From an uncultured Muribaculaceae bacterium (GTDB lineage: Bacteria; Bacteroidota; Bacteroidia; Bacteroidales; Muribaculaceae): a stretch of 36,408 nt of DNA. Under the pieces are notes generated by a model that was not told the DNA's origin, searched no databases, and saw nothing but the letters and a program-made list of their open reading frames with translations. This document shows positions 7,757 through 16,156 of the stretch, piece by piece. Within the stretch, counting starts at the first letter, position 1. Every line of letters begins with the position of its first letter. The stretch is from NCBI GenBank assembly GCA_958439725.1, contig CAUBWJ010000022.1, positions 1 to 36,408 on the forward strand, written 5' to 3'. The translations under genes were made by a program, and so were the position numbers.

Positions 7757-7978
7757 TCAATACTCATCCTCGTTGAAGAAGAAGTCTTCTTTGGAGGGGT
7801 AGTCGGGCCAGATGTCTTCGATGCTTTCGTAGGTGTCGCCTTCGTCTTCCATTTCCTGGAGGTTTTCGATTACTTCGAGGGGAGCGCCTGAGCGCATTGC
7901 GTAGTCTATGAGTTCTTCTTTGGTTGCGGGCCAGGGTGCATCTTCAAGTTTTGATGCCAATTCAAGTGTCCAATACAT
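7757..7978 (-). CDS. DUF2795 family protein
   Basis: A 73-residue acidic protein. The core LELASKLEDAPWPATKEEL, then GAPLEVIENLQEM and an acidic tail containing YESIEDIWPDYP, is the pattern of a very conserved single-copy Bacteroidota protein of unknown function (DUF2795 family). It has its own promoter and its own terminator, and is chromosomal rather than part of the mobile element. The element has inserted just behind it without changing the coding sequence. Confidence 0.85.
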   Translation of the reverse strand: MYWTLELASKLEDAPWPATKEELIDYAMRSGAPLEVIENLQEMEDEGDTYESIEDIWPDYPSKEDFFFNEDEY

Positions 7979-8043
7979 GATGGTTAAGTTTATTGTTTTT
8001 CGATAATTTCAATTGATTGTGCCGGTAATTCCTATCGGGTGCG

Positions 8044-8073
8044 CAAAAGTAGTAATTTTATGTTTACCTGCAA
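8044..8073 (-). promoter_or_regulatory. Promoter of the DUF2795 gene
   Basis: On the minus strand TTG (8071-8073) is followed after 19 bases by TACTTTTG (8044-8051), matching the Bacteroidota promoter consensus. Transcription would start near 8037, about 58 bases before the ATG. Confidence 0.65.
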
Positions 8074-8081
8074 TAGTATTT

Positions 8082-8340
8082 ATTATCTACTAACAATCTT
8101 TCTCCCAAAATATTTCATGGGACCGCCGCCGACTCTGTTAAATGGCACTAATTATGCTTAAATGGATGGCGTCTTTATTGGGAGTGACTCAATCCATTAT
8201 TTTTTTCAGGGGGTGATGGTGTTTACGGGTATGGAAACGGGTGTAAGGAGTGGTGGAGTATATTATAGGCAACGGAAATGTGCCGCCGGATTATACGGAT
8301 GTGTAGCTGATATTTCACGCTGTAAAAAATTGAGAGCTAA
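8082..8340. other. Non-coding stretch between DUF2795 and the repeat protein
   Basis: Apart from the two divergent promoters at its edges I see nothing here. A 62-codon frame at 8162-8350 has no family features and ends where the downstream promoter begins. Confidence 0.5.
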
Positions 8341-8344
8341 TAAG

Positions 8345-8374
8345 TTGTAAATGTCGTTTTGATTTGTAACTTTG
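8345..8374 (+). promoter_or_regulatory. Promoter of the large repeat protein
   Basis: TTG (8345-8347), a 19-base spacer and TAACTTTG (8367-8374) fit the Bacteroidota consensus well. The leader to the ATG at 8433 would be about 50 bases. Confidence 0.7.
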
Positions 8375-8432
8375 CGTTGTTGCCTATGGCAAAATAACCA
8401 ATCGTTTACTTAAAAATTAACCTTAAAGCGCC

Positions 8433-11400
8433 ATGAAACTATTTAACGTCAGGTTAGGTGTATTGTTCCTTGTTTTATTCTCTTTTGTTTTCCCGGCTAT
8501 AGGATTTGGGGCGGAGACTGTTCCGAGTCCTGGCTATCTGGATTTAGACGGAACCCGTTATGTGAAGATTCCGAAAAGCAATGATTTTGCCATCCCGGCA
8601 GGAGGCACTATGACTATAACCATGAGGGTCAAACAGAACTTCTCTTCGGGGAAAGAGACTTTACAATCATTTGTCAGTACACTCGTGGTAAATAACGATA
8701 ATCGGGTAGGATTTGATATCTATAATCTTCTATCGGGGTCAGATTTTAAGACTACTTGTAATTTTAGATCTAAAAGTACTGACTCATATTCTTACATCTT
8801 TTTTAGTGCGCCGAATGCAAATTTTTTGAATGGGTGGGAAAAGGACATTCATATACATATAGCGGTGGTTTTTAGTAATGACGAAATAAAAGCGAATAAA
8901 AGCTGTGTGTATTTGTACTCCAACGGAGTCTTATTGGACAAGGGAAACATGGATAAGCTGGAGATTCCTGCTATAGAGGCTTTGCTCATAGGAGCCAGAT
9001 ATCTTTGTGCTACGGGAAAAGATTTTTCAGAGACCGAGAAGGAGCATTTTTTCAACGGACAATTGGATGAGGTGAGATTTTACCGAAACGCACTTTCTCA
9101 GGATGAGGTCAAGCAGGATATGGAATCGAAAACGTTTATCTCTGGTAAAAATATCCTTGCGGCGTATGATTTCAGCGATTTGTCAGATGGAATCGTAAGG
9201 GATATTTCGGGGAAAGAGCATCATGGCAAACTTATGGGCAGTTGGCCTACGTATGGTCCTCCATCTCAGGAAACAACCCAGTCCTATACGGTAAATCTCG
9301 AGCAAAATGAGCATGCGGATATTTCACTGTCGGTCGGAGGTCAGCCTCTTGTGCCAGGCACTAAAGTGGAAAAGGGCTGCACAGTCAGTGTCACAGCTAC
9401 GCCTCGCGAAGGTTACGAACTTGAATGCATAAAGGTCAATGGGGTGGTAATAGAGGGTAATACTTTTGAGGTGGAGGTCGATTGTACTGTCTCGGTTTCT
9501 GTAAAGGAAAAAGCTGTGGAAAAATTCAAAGTTGAACATTCTGTTGAAGGACAGGGGATGCTTATTGTAAAGAATGGCGAGACTTCCATTGCATCCGGTG
9601 TGGAAGTGGATAAAGGTGCGACTCTCTCATGTGAGGTCACTCCTGCCGACGGGTATAATCTGAAATCTCTAACGGTTAATGGTATAGAGACACAACCGGA
9701 TGCCGACGGAAAATTCACGGTGGAAGTGACTGGGAATATCGAAATAAAGGCTGTTTTCGAGGACGTGGAACCGACAGTCACAAAGTATAAGGTAACCGTT
9801 GAGCAGGTTGACCACATAAAGATAATTCTTAAGGATAAAAAGAGCGGGGAGGTAATCGAATCGGGCGCGGAGGTGGCTTCAGGAACCGAGATTAATGTGG
9901 AAACCCTGATTGTCGATACCTACGAACTCACAGGAATCTATGTAAATGGCTCGAAGATTGTGGGCTCCTCGTTCGTTGTAACCGAAGAAAGCGTGGTAAA
10001 AGCCGAGGTTAAACTAAAGGGCGCTGAACCTGCAAAACACATTATTAGCATTCTGGGAATAAGTAATGGTTCTATAAAAGTTTATGATGAAAATGAGAAT
10101 CTTATTTATCGTAATTCTTCCGTTGCAGCGGGCACCAGATTAAGAGTCGATGTCAGGCCGGATGACGGTTACGAGCTTGACTGCATAAAGGTCAACGAAG
10201 AGCCGATTGAAGGCAATACTTTCATAGTGGAAGGCGATTGCACGATTTCCGTGGTTATAAAAGAAAAGACCGCGACGGAGAAATTCAAAGTGGAATATAC
10301 CACGGAAGGTGGAGGTACCCTGACAGTAAAGAATGGCGAGGCGGACGTGGCTTCCGGCGATGAAGTTGAGAAGGGCACTACGCTCGCATGTCACGTCTTA
10401 GCAGCCGATGGCTATAAACTGAAAACGCTTTCGGTAAATGAGGTTGAAACGCAGCCGGATGCAGCCGGAAACTTCACGGTGGAAGTGACGGAAGCCGTGG
10501 TAATAAAAGCTGTTTTTGAAAAAGAGCCGTCGGAGTTCACGGTTACCATAGAACAGGTGGAAAATGTGTCGGTAACTCTTTCGGCAGAAAATATCGGAGA
10601 AATTGAATCCGGCTCGGCGGTTGCCGAGGGTACGATAGTGACAGTTACGGCAACTCCGACGGATGGTTATGAGATTGAAAGCATATATGTCAACGATATT
10701 CCGATACAAGGCTTGACATTTACGGTGCGAGGCGATTGTCGCGTCCGTGCAGAAGTCAGGCAGAAAGAGGCGTCTCCCGCCATGTATGCCGTTACGGTGA
10801 GAACTCAGCCTAATGTCACTGTGACGCTGACAGACAAAGACGGAAACGAAATCAGCCCCGGAACTCTTTTGCCGGAAGGCACGGTTGTGAAGGTAAGCGC
10901 CATTGCCGCCGAGGGATATGAACTGGAGGGAATATATCTCAATAACGAGGCTATGGTGGGAGATACCTTCACAGTGTCGGAACTGAGTGAAGTTTATGCG
11001 GTGGCAAAGGCTGTGGAGCCTACTCATTTTACGGTGAATTTCTCTGCATCAGGAAATGGCAAGATCTCGGCAACGGTCGACGGCGAACCGGTGCTGTCTG
11101 GCGAGAAGGTGGAGAGTGGTAAAACGCTGTTGGTGACATGTGTGCCCGAAGATGGATATATGCTTGGCAGTGCAACGATAAACAGCCGTAATGAGCCCCT
11201 TCCGCCGGAAGATATAATTCCCATGACGGTTGATTCCGACATGGATTTTGTGGCTCTGTTCAGAGAGCGGAGAAATGTATATTTCAAAGTCGTGAGGGAA
11301 TTTAACGACAATGTATCCGTGAAATTTACCGATCATGTAGACGATCAGCTTTTAGTTGGAAGTGAACTGCAGGAGGGCTCAACGATTACCGTAATCCCGA

Positions 11401-13265
11401 CGCCTGACGAAGGTTACGAAGTAGAGTGTATATTGGTTAACGGCCAGAGACTTCGTGAAGATACTTTCACCCTTCGCGGATATAGTAGAATTGAAGTGAA
11501 GGTCAGAAAAACCGAAGGCGAAACACCGGAGATTGCAAAATATGCGGTGACGGTCACCGAGCGGGAAAATGTCTCCGTAAAGCTTACCGATGACTCCGGG
11601 AATGAAATTGCTCCCGGAACCATACTGCCGGTCGGAACCCTCGTTACGGTGACGGCCACACCTGCTGAAGGTTATGAACTCGAAAGTATTTGCGTCAATG
11701 GTGTGAAACTCACGGGAGTGAACTTCACTCTTACCGAGGAGAGCACGGTCGAGGCAAAAGTGAGGCCTAAAAGCCCTGCAATAGTGAAATACACAGTAAC
11801 TGTAGTGGAGCATGAAAATGTAACGGTGACGCTCAAAGGGGAGGGTGATTCTCCTATACCTTCCGGAACTCAGTTGTCCGAAGGCACGGTAGTGGCGGTT
11901 ACGGCCACACCTGCCACCGGATACGAGCTTGAGGGTATTTATCTGAACGGTGATAAGCTCGATGGTAATACCTTTACCGTTGTCCGTGAGAGCGAGATAA
12001 AAGCCGTAGTGAAGAAGACACCGACAGGAAAAGAGAAATATGCGGTGAAAGTTCTGGCGCAGTCAAACGTTTCTGTAAGGCTTTTCGATGAAAGCGGCGC
12101 TATTATTCCTTCCGGCACTCCGGTGCTTGAAGGAACCACGGTGACAGTGGAGGTACGCCCCGATGAAGGCTATGAACTCGAAGGGCTCTACTTGAACGAT
12201 GTGAAACTCGATGGAAACACGTTTGTCGTCGCCGGTGAAAGCGTTATCAAGGCCATTGTCAGAGCGGTATCCCCGGTTGAGCCGTCGGTAACAAAGTATG
12301 TAGTGACAATAGTGCCGTCGAGAAACGGAACCATAACACTTTCCGACGAAGCGGGAACCCGTATCGAATCCGGCTCGGCTGTTGCCGAAGGAACTCTTGT
12401 GTTGATTGCAGCTGTCGCCGATCATGGCTATAAACTCGCGGCCGTAACTCTGAACCGCGAGGTGATTGCCGCCGATCGATTCACTGTAACCGGCGATACT
12501 GAGGTTGGTGCCATATTTGAGGTTGACCCCGCCGCTTCCGGCGATGAACCTTCCGTTCCGGAAAAAGTTATTGTGTCTTATTCCTCTGTCGGCCCGGGAA
12601 CCGTAAGCGTTGTTAGCGGCGATGGCGATGCGATACCATCAGGCAGTGAGGTGGACAAGGGTAGTGAGATAACGCTTGTCTGCGAGCCTCAGGCCGGTGC
12701 ACGGCTTGCCGCCCTTAAAGTCACGGGAGCTGAAGTTGCCGCCGACTTCGATGGGCGCGCGATGATTGTGGCCGGAAGCGACATCGAAATCAGGGCTGAA
12801 TTTGCCATGATAAATTATACGCTTACCGTCACGGAATCGGGGCGCGGGCATGCAGCTGTCTACGGAGATGTGGATGGTGCAGGCATCCCCGCGGGCGAGG
12901 CGATGGCCGGAGGCGCCGTTATTCACTATGGCGACGTGCTCCATCTTTTTGCGGTGCCTGACAAAGGGTATACCTTGATCTCCGCCGCTGTTAGCAACAA
13001 CGGCGTCACCACGGTGCTTTCTCTCGACGAGGATTTCACTCTGTGTGCCGATGGAAGCCTTTACAGGGCTATTATAACCGAAGGTGACGTGATGATAGAC
13101 CTCCGCTTCTCCACCGTGTCCTCAGGCCTCGATTCCACGCGCAATGATGGCTCCAGGCCCCGTTACTATAATCTTCATGGCATCGAAATCCCGGCCGACC
13201 GTCTGAGCCCCGGAGTCTATATAATGATTGACGGTGCGGTCAAAAAGAAAATCCTCATCCGCTGA
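8433..13265 (+). CDS. Large secreted protein: LamG-like domain plus about 15 InlB-B-like repeats
   Basis: A 1610-residue protein with a signal peptide (residues 1-27). Residues about 30-265 form a LamG/concanavalin-like beta-sandwich, with a YLDLDGTRYVKIP start and a FFNGQLDEVRFYRNALS ending. From about residue 283 to 1560 there are 15 repeats of about 80-100 residues, each with a centre such as VTATPxxGYELExIxVNG followed by GNTFxV; this is the divergent InlB B-repeat type (beta-grasp). Repeats 1-2 and 4-5 resemble each other as pairs, so a two-repeat block was duplicated. The last 50 residues (YYNLHGIEIPADRLSPGVYI region, ending KKKILIR) resemble the C-terminal tails of secreted Bacteroidales proteins related to T9SS sorting domains. 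Adhesion or glycan binding is inference. Promoter and terminator are its own. Confidence 0.88.
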   Translation: MKLFNVRLGVLFLVLFSFVFPAIGFGAETVPSPGYLDLDGTRYVKIPKSNDFAIPAGGTMTITMRVKQNFSSGKETLQSFVSTLVVNNDNRVGFDIYNLLSGSDFKTTCNFRSKSTDSYSYIFFSAPNANFLNGWEKDIHIHIAVVFSNDEIKANKSCVYLYSNGVLLDKGNMDKLEIPAIEALLIGARYLCATGKDFSETEKEHFFNGQLDEVRFYRNALSQDEVKQDMESKTFISGKNILAAYDFSDLSDGIVRDISGKEHHGKLMGSWPTYGPPSQETTQSYTVNLEQNEHADISLSVGGQPLVPGTKVEKGCTVSVTATPREGYELECIKVNGVVIEGNTFEVEVDCTVSVSVKEKAVEKFKVEHSVEGQGMLIVKNGETSIASGVEVDKGATLSCEVTPADGYNLKSLTVNGIETQPDADGKFTVEVTGNIEIKAVFEDVEPTVTKYKVTVEQVDHIKIILKDKKSGEVIESGAEVASGTEINVETLIVDTYELTGIYVNGSKIVGSSFVVTEESVVKAEVKLKGAEPAKHIISILGISNGSIKVYDENENLIYRNSSVAAGTRLRVDVRPDDGYELDCIKVNEEPIEGNTFIVEGDCTISVVIKEKTATEKFKVEYTTEGGGTLTVKNGEADVASGDEVEKGTTLACHVLAADGYKLKTLSVNEVETQPDAAGNFTVEVTEAVVIKAVFEKEPSEFTVTIEQVENVSVTLSAENIGEIESGSAVAEGTIVTVTATPTDGYEIESIYVNDIPIQGLTFTVRGDCRVRAEVRQKEASPAMYAVTVRTQPNVTVTLTDKDGNEISPGTLLPEGTVVKVSAIAAEGYELEGIYLNNEAMVGDTFTVSELSEVYAVAKAVEPTHFTVNFSASGNGKISATVDGEPVLSGEKVESGKTLLVTCVPEDGYMLGSATINSRNEPLPPEDIIPMTVDSDMDFVALFRERRNVYFKVVREFNDNVSVKFTDHVDDQLLVGSELQEGSTITVIPTPDEGYEVECILVNGQRLREDTFTLRGYSRIEVKVRKTEGETPEIAKYAVTVTERENVSVKLTDDSGNEIAPGTILPVGTLVTVTATPAEGYELESICVNGVKLTGVNFTLTEESTVEAKVRPKSPAIVKYTVTVVEHENVTVTLKGEGDSPIPSGTQLSEGTVVAVTATPATGYELEGIYLNGDKLDGNTFTVVRESEIKAVVKKTPTGKEKYAVKVLAQSNVSVRLFDESGAIIPSGTPVLEGTTVTVEVRPDEGYELEGLYLNDVKLDGNTFVVAGESVIKAIVRAVSPVEPSVTKYVVTIVPSRNGTITLSDEAGTRIESGSAVAEGTLVLIAAVADHGYKLAAVTLNREVIAADRFTVTGDTEVGAIFEVDPAASGDEPSVPEKVIVSYSSVGPGTVSVVSGDGDAIPSGSEVDKGSEITLVCEPQAGARLAALKVTGAEVAADFDGRAMIVAGSDIEIRAEFAMINYTLTVTESGRGHAAVYGDVDGAGIPAGEAMAGGAVIHYGDVLHLFAVPDKGYTLISAAVSNNGVTTVLSLDEDFTLCADGSLYRAIITEGDVMIDLRFSTVSSGLDSTRNDGSRPRYYNLHGIEIPADRLSPGVYIMIDGAVKKKILIR

Positions 13266-13291
13266 TTCCCGTAAAGCAATAAATCCAGAAT

Positions 13292-13326
13292 CCTCCGCTC
13301 TGCTGATTTCGCGGGCGGAGGTTTTT
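13292..13326 (+). terminator. Terminator of the large repeat protein
   Basis: CCTCCGC (13292-13298) pairs with GCGGAGG (13315-13321), followed by TTTTT, 27 bases past the stop codon. Confidence 0.85.
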
Positions 13327-13453
13327 ATCTATTCTTTCTGGGTTTAGATTTGGATAATACGGCCGGACAAGGCGTTTTTCGCGGCTTTTAACCCTCCGGA
13401 AAGCGAATTTTGGAGGAGATTTTGAAGAAAAAGCAATTTTTTTGCTGAAAAAC

Positions 13454-13484
13454 TTGCAGAAATCAAAATCGTGCTTTAACTTTG
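13454..13484 (+). promoter_or_regulatory. Promoter of tRNA-Asp
   Basis: TTG (13454-13456), a 20-base spacer and TAACTTTG (13477-13484) match the consensus, about 43 bases ahead of the tRNA. Confidence 0.75.
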
Positions 13485-13526
13485 CACTCGCAAAACGGCA
13501 AGAACGCCACTTGCACCTCGAAACTT

Positions 13527-13600
13527 GGTGTGGTAGTTCAGCTGGTTAGAATACCTGCCTGTCACGCAGGGGGTCGCGGGTTCGAGTCCCGTCCATACCG
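13527..13600 (+). tRNA. tRNA-Asp (anticodon GTC)
   Basis: The 74-base sequence folds as a full cloverleaf: acceptor GGTGTGG with CCATACC, anticodon stem CCTGC/GCAGG around CTGTCAC (anticodon GTC), and T-arm with GGTTCGAGTCC. The discriminator is G and no CCA is encoded. Confidence 0.97.
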
Positions 13601-13613
13601 CTGAGGAGAGAGG

Positions 13614-13663
13614 AGAATGAGTAATTGTCAAACTTCGGTTTACATTTACTCATTCTTTTTTTA
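13614..13663 (+). terminator. Terminator of tRNA-Asp
   Basis: AGAATGAGTAA (13614-13624) pairs perfectly with TTACTCATTCT (13646-13656), followed by a T run. Confidence 0.85.
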
Positions 13664-13701
13664 TTAAGGCTTCCCGTTGCCCGTGCAGCTCGGACTAATG
13701 G

Positions 13702-13735
13702 GGGTCAATGTAAATAACGGGTCAATGTAAATAAC
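13702..13735 (+). repeat. 17-base unit in perfect tandem duplication
   Basis: GGGTCAATGTAAATAAC occurs at 13702-13718 and again without gap at 13719-13735. A shorter inverted copy (TTTACATTGACC, 14138-14149) lies on the far side of the compound repeat at 13836-14090, so related sequences flank that repeat on both sides. Confidence 0.8.
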
Positions 13736-13835
13736 CGGTTGAAGTGTTAAAAAACTGCCCGGAAGGAATTCTTTAGACCGATAGCTTGAAAAGCCGGGAT
13801 TATACTTCTTCAAAGTATATTGTAACAGGCGAAAA

Positions 13836-14090
13836 GCGCCGGAGGCGCGAATTTTTTACAACCGGCCGCGTGAGCCGCCGGAAAAGAAAGACCAATAGAT
13901 TTCCCCGAGGCAAGCTGCGGAGCATGCGCGCCTCGCTGATGCGTAAGCGTGGGAACCCAACAGACATCCCACGCTTACGCACACTGCATCATCGCCATTC
14001 CCAGGCTCGCCGCAGGTGAGACCCACAGCGTTTTCCCCGCAGCTGACGCAGCGGGTTTTACACCCTCCGCGGCTCCGCCGCTCCGAGTTG
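13836..14090. repeat. Compound inverted copy of the GC-rich intergenic repeat
   Basis: The left half starts with the hairpin GCGCC/GGCGC, then ATTTTTTACAACCGG and CCGG-flanked GCGTGAGC. The right half carries the same motif reversed (CAGCGGGTTTTACA, then CCGCGGCTCCGCCGC). A 15-base perfect stem TGCGTAAGCGTGGGA (13940-13954) / TCCCACGCTTACGCA (13967-13981) joins the halves. The short frames found here show no protein-family features. Confidence 0.7.
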
Positions 14091-14184
14091 GCCTACCTTA
14101 TACATGGGGGATTGCAGACACATTTTAACAACCATTTTTTACATTGACCTTAAATCTCATCGGGGGGTATGTGGCACAATGAGA

Positions 14185-14215
14185 TTGTTTCATCTGCTAA
14201 AGTTACTTATCTTTG
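14185..14215 (+). promoter_or_regulatory. Promoter of the aldose-1-epimerase-like gene
   Basis: TTG (14185-14187), a 20-base spacer and TATCTTTG (14208-14215), about 43 bases before the ATG. Confidence 0.7.
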
Positions 14216-14258
14216 CCATTATTTTTTACAGCCGCTTTATCGGCATACATAAAAAGTT

Positions 14259-15140
14259 ATGATACAGACTCTTTCCAATGATATCCTTGAGGTGAAGATT
14301 GAATCTCACGGAGCCGAACTTCAGTCGATTGAGAGCAAACGCTCACATCATCAATATCTATGGCAGGGCGACGCCCGGTTCTGGGGACGGCGCTCACCGG
14401 TGCTGTTCCCGATAGTTGGAGCAGTATGGAACGGCGTCTTCCGCATGGACGGCCAGGAATATCCCATGGGACAGCATGGCTTTGCGCGCGACATGGAGTT
14501 TACCCCCGTGGAGGGAGGAGCCGAGGATGAAGCGTGGTTCGCTCTTGACTGGAACGACGAGACCCTGAAGCGCTTCCCCCGCCGGTTCCGGCTTGAAATC
14601 GGTTATAAGCTTCACGAAGCGAGAATTTCCGTGATGTGGCGTGTGACCAATCTCGACACCCAGACCATGCATTTCCAGATCGGAGCGCACCCGGCTTTCA
14701 ATTACCCCGATTTCAATGCAGCTGACGCTGTACACGCTTATCTGGACTTGGACGGTCGCGACCTCACTTCCGAGGTTATCGGAGAGAAAGGCTGTATCTC
14801 AGAGGAGACGATGCCTGTAAGCAGAGAGGCCGACGGACTGCTGTCTGTCGGTGCCGACACTTTTGTCCGCGATGCCATAATTATCACCGGCGCAAAAGTC
14901 AGAAGGGTGTCGATGCTCACGAAAGAGCAGACGCCTTATCTTTCGCTGCTTTTTTCAAGTCCGGCAGTGGGCATCTGGTCGCCGTCGTCACAGGCGCCGT
15001 TCATGTGCATTGAGCCGTGGTGGGGCCGGGCCGACCGCATGGGATTCGAAGAAGACTTTAAAGCGCGCGAATATGTCAACGCCCTTGAGCCTGGAGCCGT
15101 ATTCAATGCATCCTACATGATTATAATCGACAATATTTAA
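14259..15140 (+). CDS. Aldose 1-epimerase family protein (LacX-like)
   Basis: A 293-residue cytosolic enzyme of the galactose-mutarotase superfamily, which interconverts the alpha and beta anomers of sugars or sugar phosphates. Diagnostic segments are GAELQSI (18-24), FWGRRSPVLFPIVG (41-54), QHGFARDMEF (72-81), GAHPAFNYP (142-150, with the likely catalytic His144) and CIEPWWGRAD near residue 252 (likely base Glu). There is no signal peptide. It resembles the LacX-like subgroup rather than secreted GalM; the exact substrate is not evident. It converges with the toxin gene, with nine bases between the stops. Confidence 0.9.
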   Translation: MIQTLSNDILEVKIESHGAELQSIESKRSHHQYLWQGDARFWGRRSPVLFPIVGAVWNGVFRMDGQEYPMGQHGFARDMEFTPVEGGAEDEAWFALDWNDETLKRFPRRFRLEIGYKLHEARISVMWRVTNLDTQTMHFQIGAHPAFNYPDFNAADAVHAYLDLDGRDLTSEVIGEKGCISEETMPVSREADGLLSVGADTFVRDAIIITGAKVRRVSMLTKEQTPYLSLLFSSPAVGIWSPSSQAPFMCIEPWWGRADRMGFEEDFKAREYVNALEPGAVFNASYMIIIDNI

Positions 15141-15149
15141 GTCGCTCCC

Positions 15150-15488
15150 TTAGCCCGACGGATGCTGCCGGAGGTAGCGGGTGCGTGCATTCTCGCCCCG
15201 TTCTATCTCCACGGCCGGAGTTTTCTGCGTTTTCTTCACAAAAGCGTGGCATGCCACCATAGTGTTCTTGCCGGGGACTTCGAATGCAAGCACACGGTAA
15301 GCCTCGCCGTCGAAATGCGTGCGGAATTCCCAAAGGTCGGTATCGTCGAGCTTCTTCAGCAACTGTCGGTTCTCCACTTTTTGGCTGAGGCCCATATCAT
15401 AGGCTATTTTCTCCCGGGCTTTAGGTTCGAGTGAATCGAGAAAATGCTTCACATCATCGGTGATTATAATATTGAATCCGGTTTGCAT
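15150..15488 (-). CDS. RelE/HigB-like (Gp49 family) toxin, apparently without antitoxin
   Basis: A 112-residue protein with the phage Gp49/HigB layout: DDVKHFLDSLEPKAREKI helix pair, LLKKLDDTDLWEFR, YRVLAFEV, then HAFVKKTQKTPAVEIERGE at the C-terminus. Such toxins are ribosome-dependent mRNA interferases or related growth inhibitors. The usual partner is a small XRE antitoxin gene next to it, normally downstream, but here the downstream side runs straight into the convergent epimerase gene and no HTH frame is seen on either side. It may be solitary, or the antitoxin may have been lost. Confidence 0.8.
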   Translation of the reverse strand: MQTGFNIIITDDVKHFLDSLEPKAREKIAYDMGLSQKVENRQLLKKLDDTDLWEFRTHFDGEAYRVLAFEVPGKNTMVACHAFVKKTQKTPAVEIERGENARTRYLRQHPSG

Positions 15489-15565
15489 GTCGGCTGAAAA
15501 GTGTTGTGGATAGGAAAGTTATGATTAAAACTAACATCTACGGTTTAAAAAAGTTGACAAAAACA

Positions 15566-15596
15566 TTGCCATCAGCCAAAATCTTTGCTAACTTTG
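15566..15596 (+). promoter_or_regulatory. Promoter of tRNA-Ser
   Basis: TTG (15566-15568), a 20-base spacer and TAACTTTG (15589-15596), about 50 bases before the tRNA. Confidence 0.75.
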
Positions 15597-15646
15597 CACC
15601 CGAATCGACACGTCAAAGCCACTGCTTTGCACTCGAAGCACTCCAA

Positions 15647-15733
15647 GGAAAGATGCCGGAGCGGTCGATCGGGACGGTCTCGAAAACCGTTGTACCCTTA
15701 CGGGTACCCAGGGTTCGAATCCCTGTCTTTCCG
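15647..15733 (+). tRNA. tRNA-Ser (anticodon CGA)
   Basis: The 87-base cloverleaf has a class II long variable arm (TGTACCC/GGGTACC type). The acceptor GGAAAGA pairs with TCTTTCC, the anticodon stem is ACGGT/ACCGT around CTCGAAA (CGA), and the T-arm includes GGGTTCGAATCCC. The discriminator is G and no CCA is encoded. Confidence 0.96.
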
Positions 15734-15734
15734 C

Positions 15735-15766
15735 AAAAAAAGCAGCCGAACAGGCTGCTTTTTTGC
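15735..15766 (+). terminator. Terminator of tRNA-Ser
   Basis: AGCAGCC (15741-15747) and GGCTGCT (15753-15759) form a stem with a GAACA loop, flanked by an A run and a T run. It could act in both directions and so also end the minus-strand unit from the right. Confidence 0.88.
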
Positions 15767-15866
15767 GTTATCGGGTCGGAAATCCGTAGCTCTACAGTTC
15801 CAAGTGCATGCATAGCAAGAATTGTAATCTTCATCTGTCATTATAGAGGCATGTTTCAGTGATGAT

Positions 15867-16136
15867 TCACAATAGCTCTTGGAAGGTTACCATTCGTCCT
15901 GTAACATACAGATTCCTTTGGCTTATGGCATATTCATATCCGCCCATCCAGCGGTTTCCCTGATTGTCGGGGCCTATCTGCACCATCCCGAACGGCACCT
16001 GGGCGTAGGGCCCCAGCATCCATCGTGAATTGGATGTGCCTGTGAAGCAGTCCACATAGTCCACCGGCTTTTTGTCGGCCGCGCTCAGCCCGATAGCTGC
16101 CGACAGACAGCAGGAAAGGATAATAGCTCGTTTCAT
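15867..16136 (-). pseudogene. GH92 alpha-mannosidase, N-terminal remnant only
   Basis: An 89-residue frame with a signal peptide (1-20) followed by the start of a GH92 enzyme: VDYVDCFTGT, GPYAQVPFGMVQIGPD and WMGGYEYAIS. GH92 enzymes are normally about 700-770 residues. After residue 76 the sequence no longer resembles the family and a stop soon follows, so roughly nine tenths of the gene is gone. The break lies about 175 bases from tRNA-Ser. It was probably the second gene of a unit with the beta-helix gene, whose stop is 20 bases upstream. The remnant cannot be catalytically active. Confidence 0.85.
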
Positions 16137-16156
16137 AATAACGGTTGGCTACAGTT

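Noticed and set aside
8162..8350. 62-residue frame before the large repeat protein
   Set aside because: No family features, and it runs into the promoter of the next gene.
9279..13100. CRISPR-like array in the repeat protein gene
   Set aside because: The repetition is at protein level with diverged DNA and no regular short repeat/spacer pattern; no cas genes are present.
13786..14019. 77-residue Arg-rich frame
   Set aside because: It lies inside the compound intergenic repeat; similar Arg-rich frames occur in other copies only because of the GC-rich hairpins.
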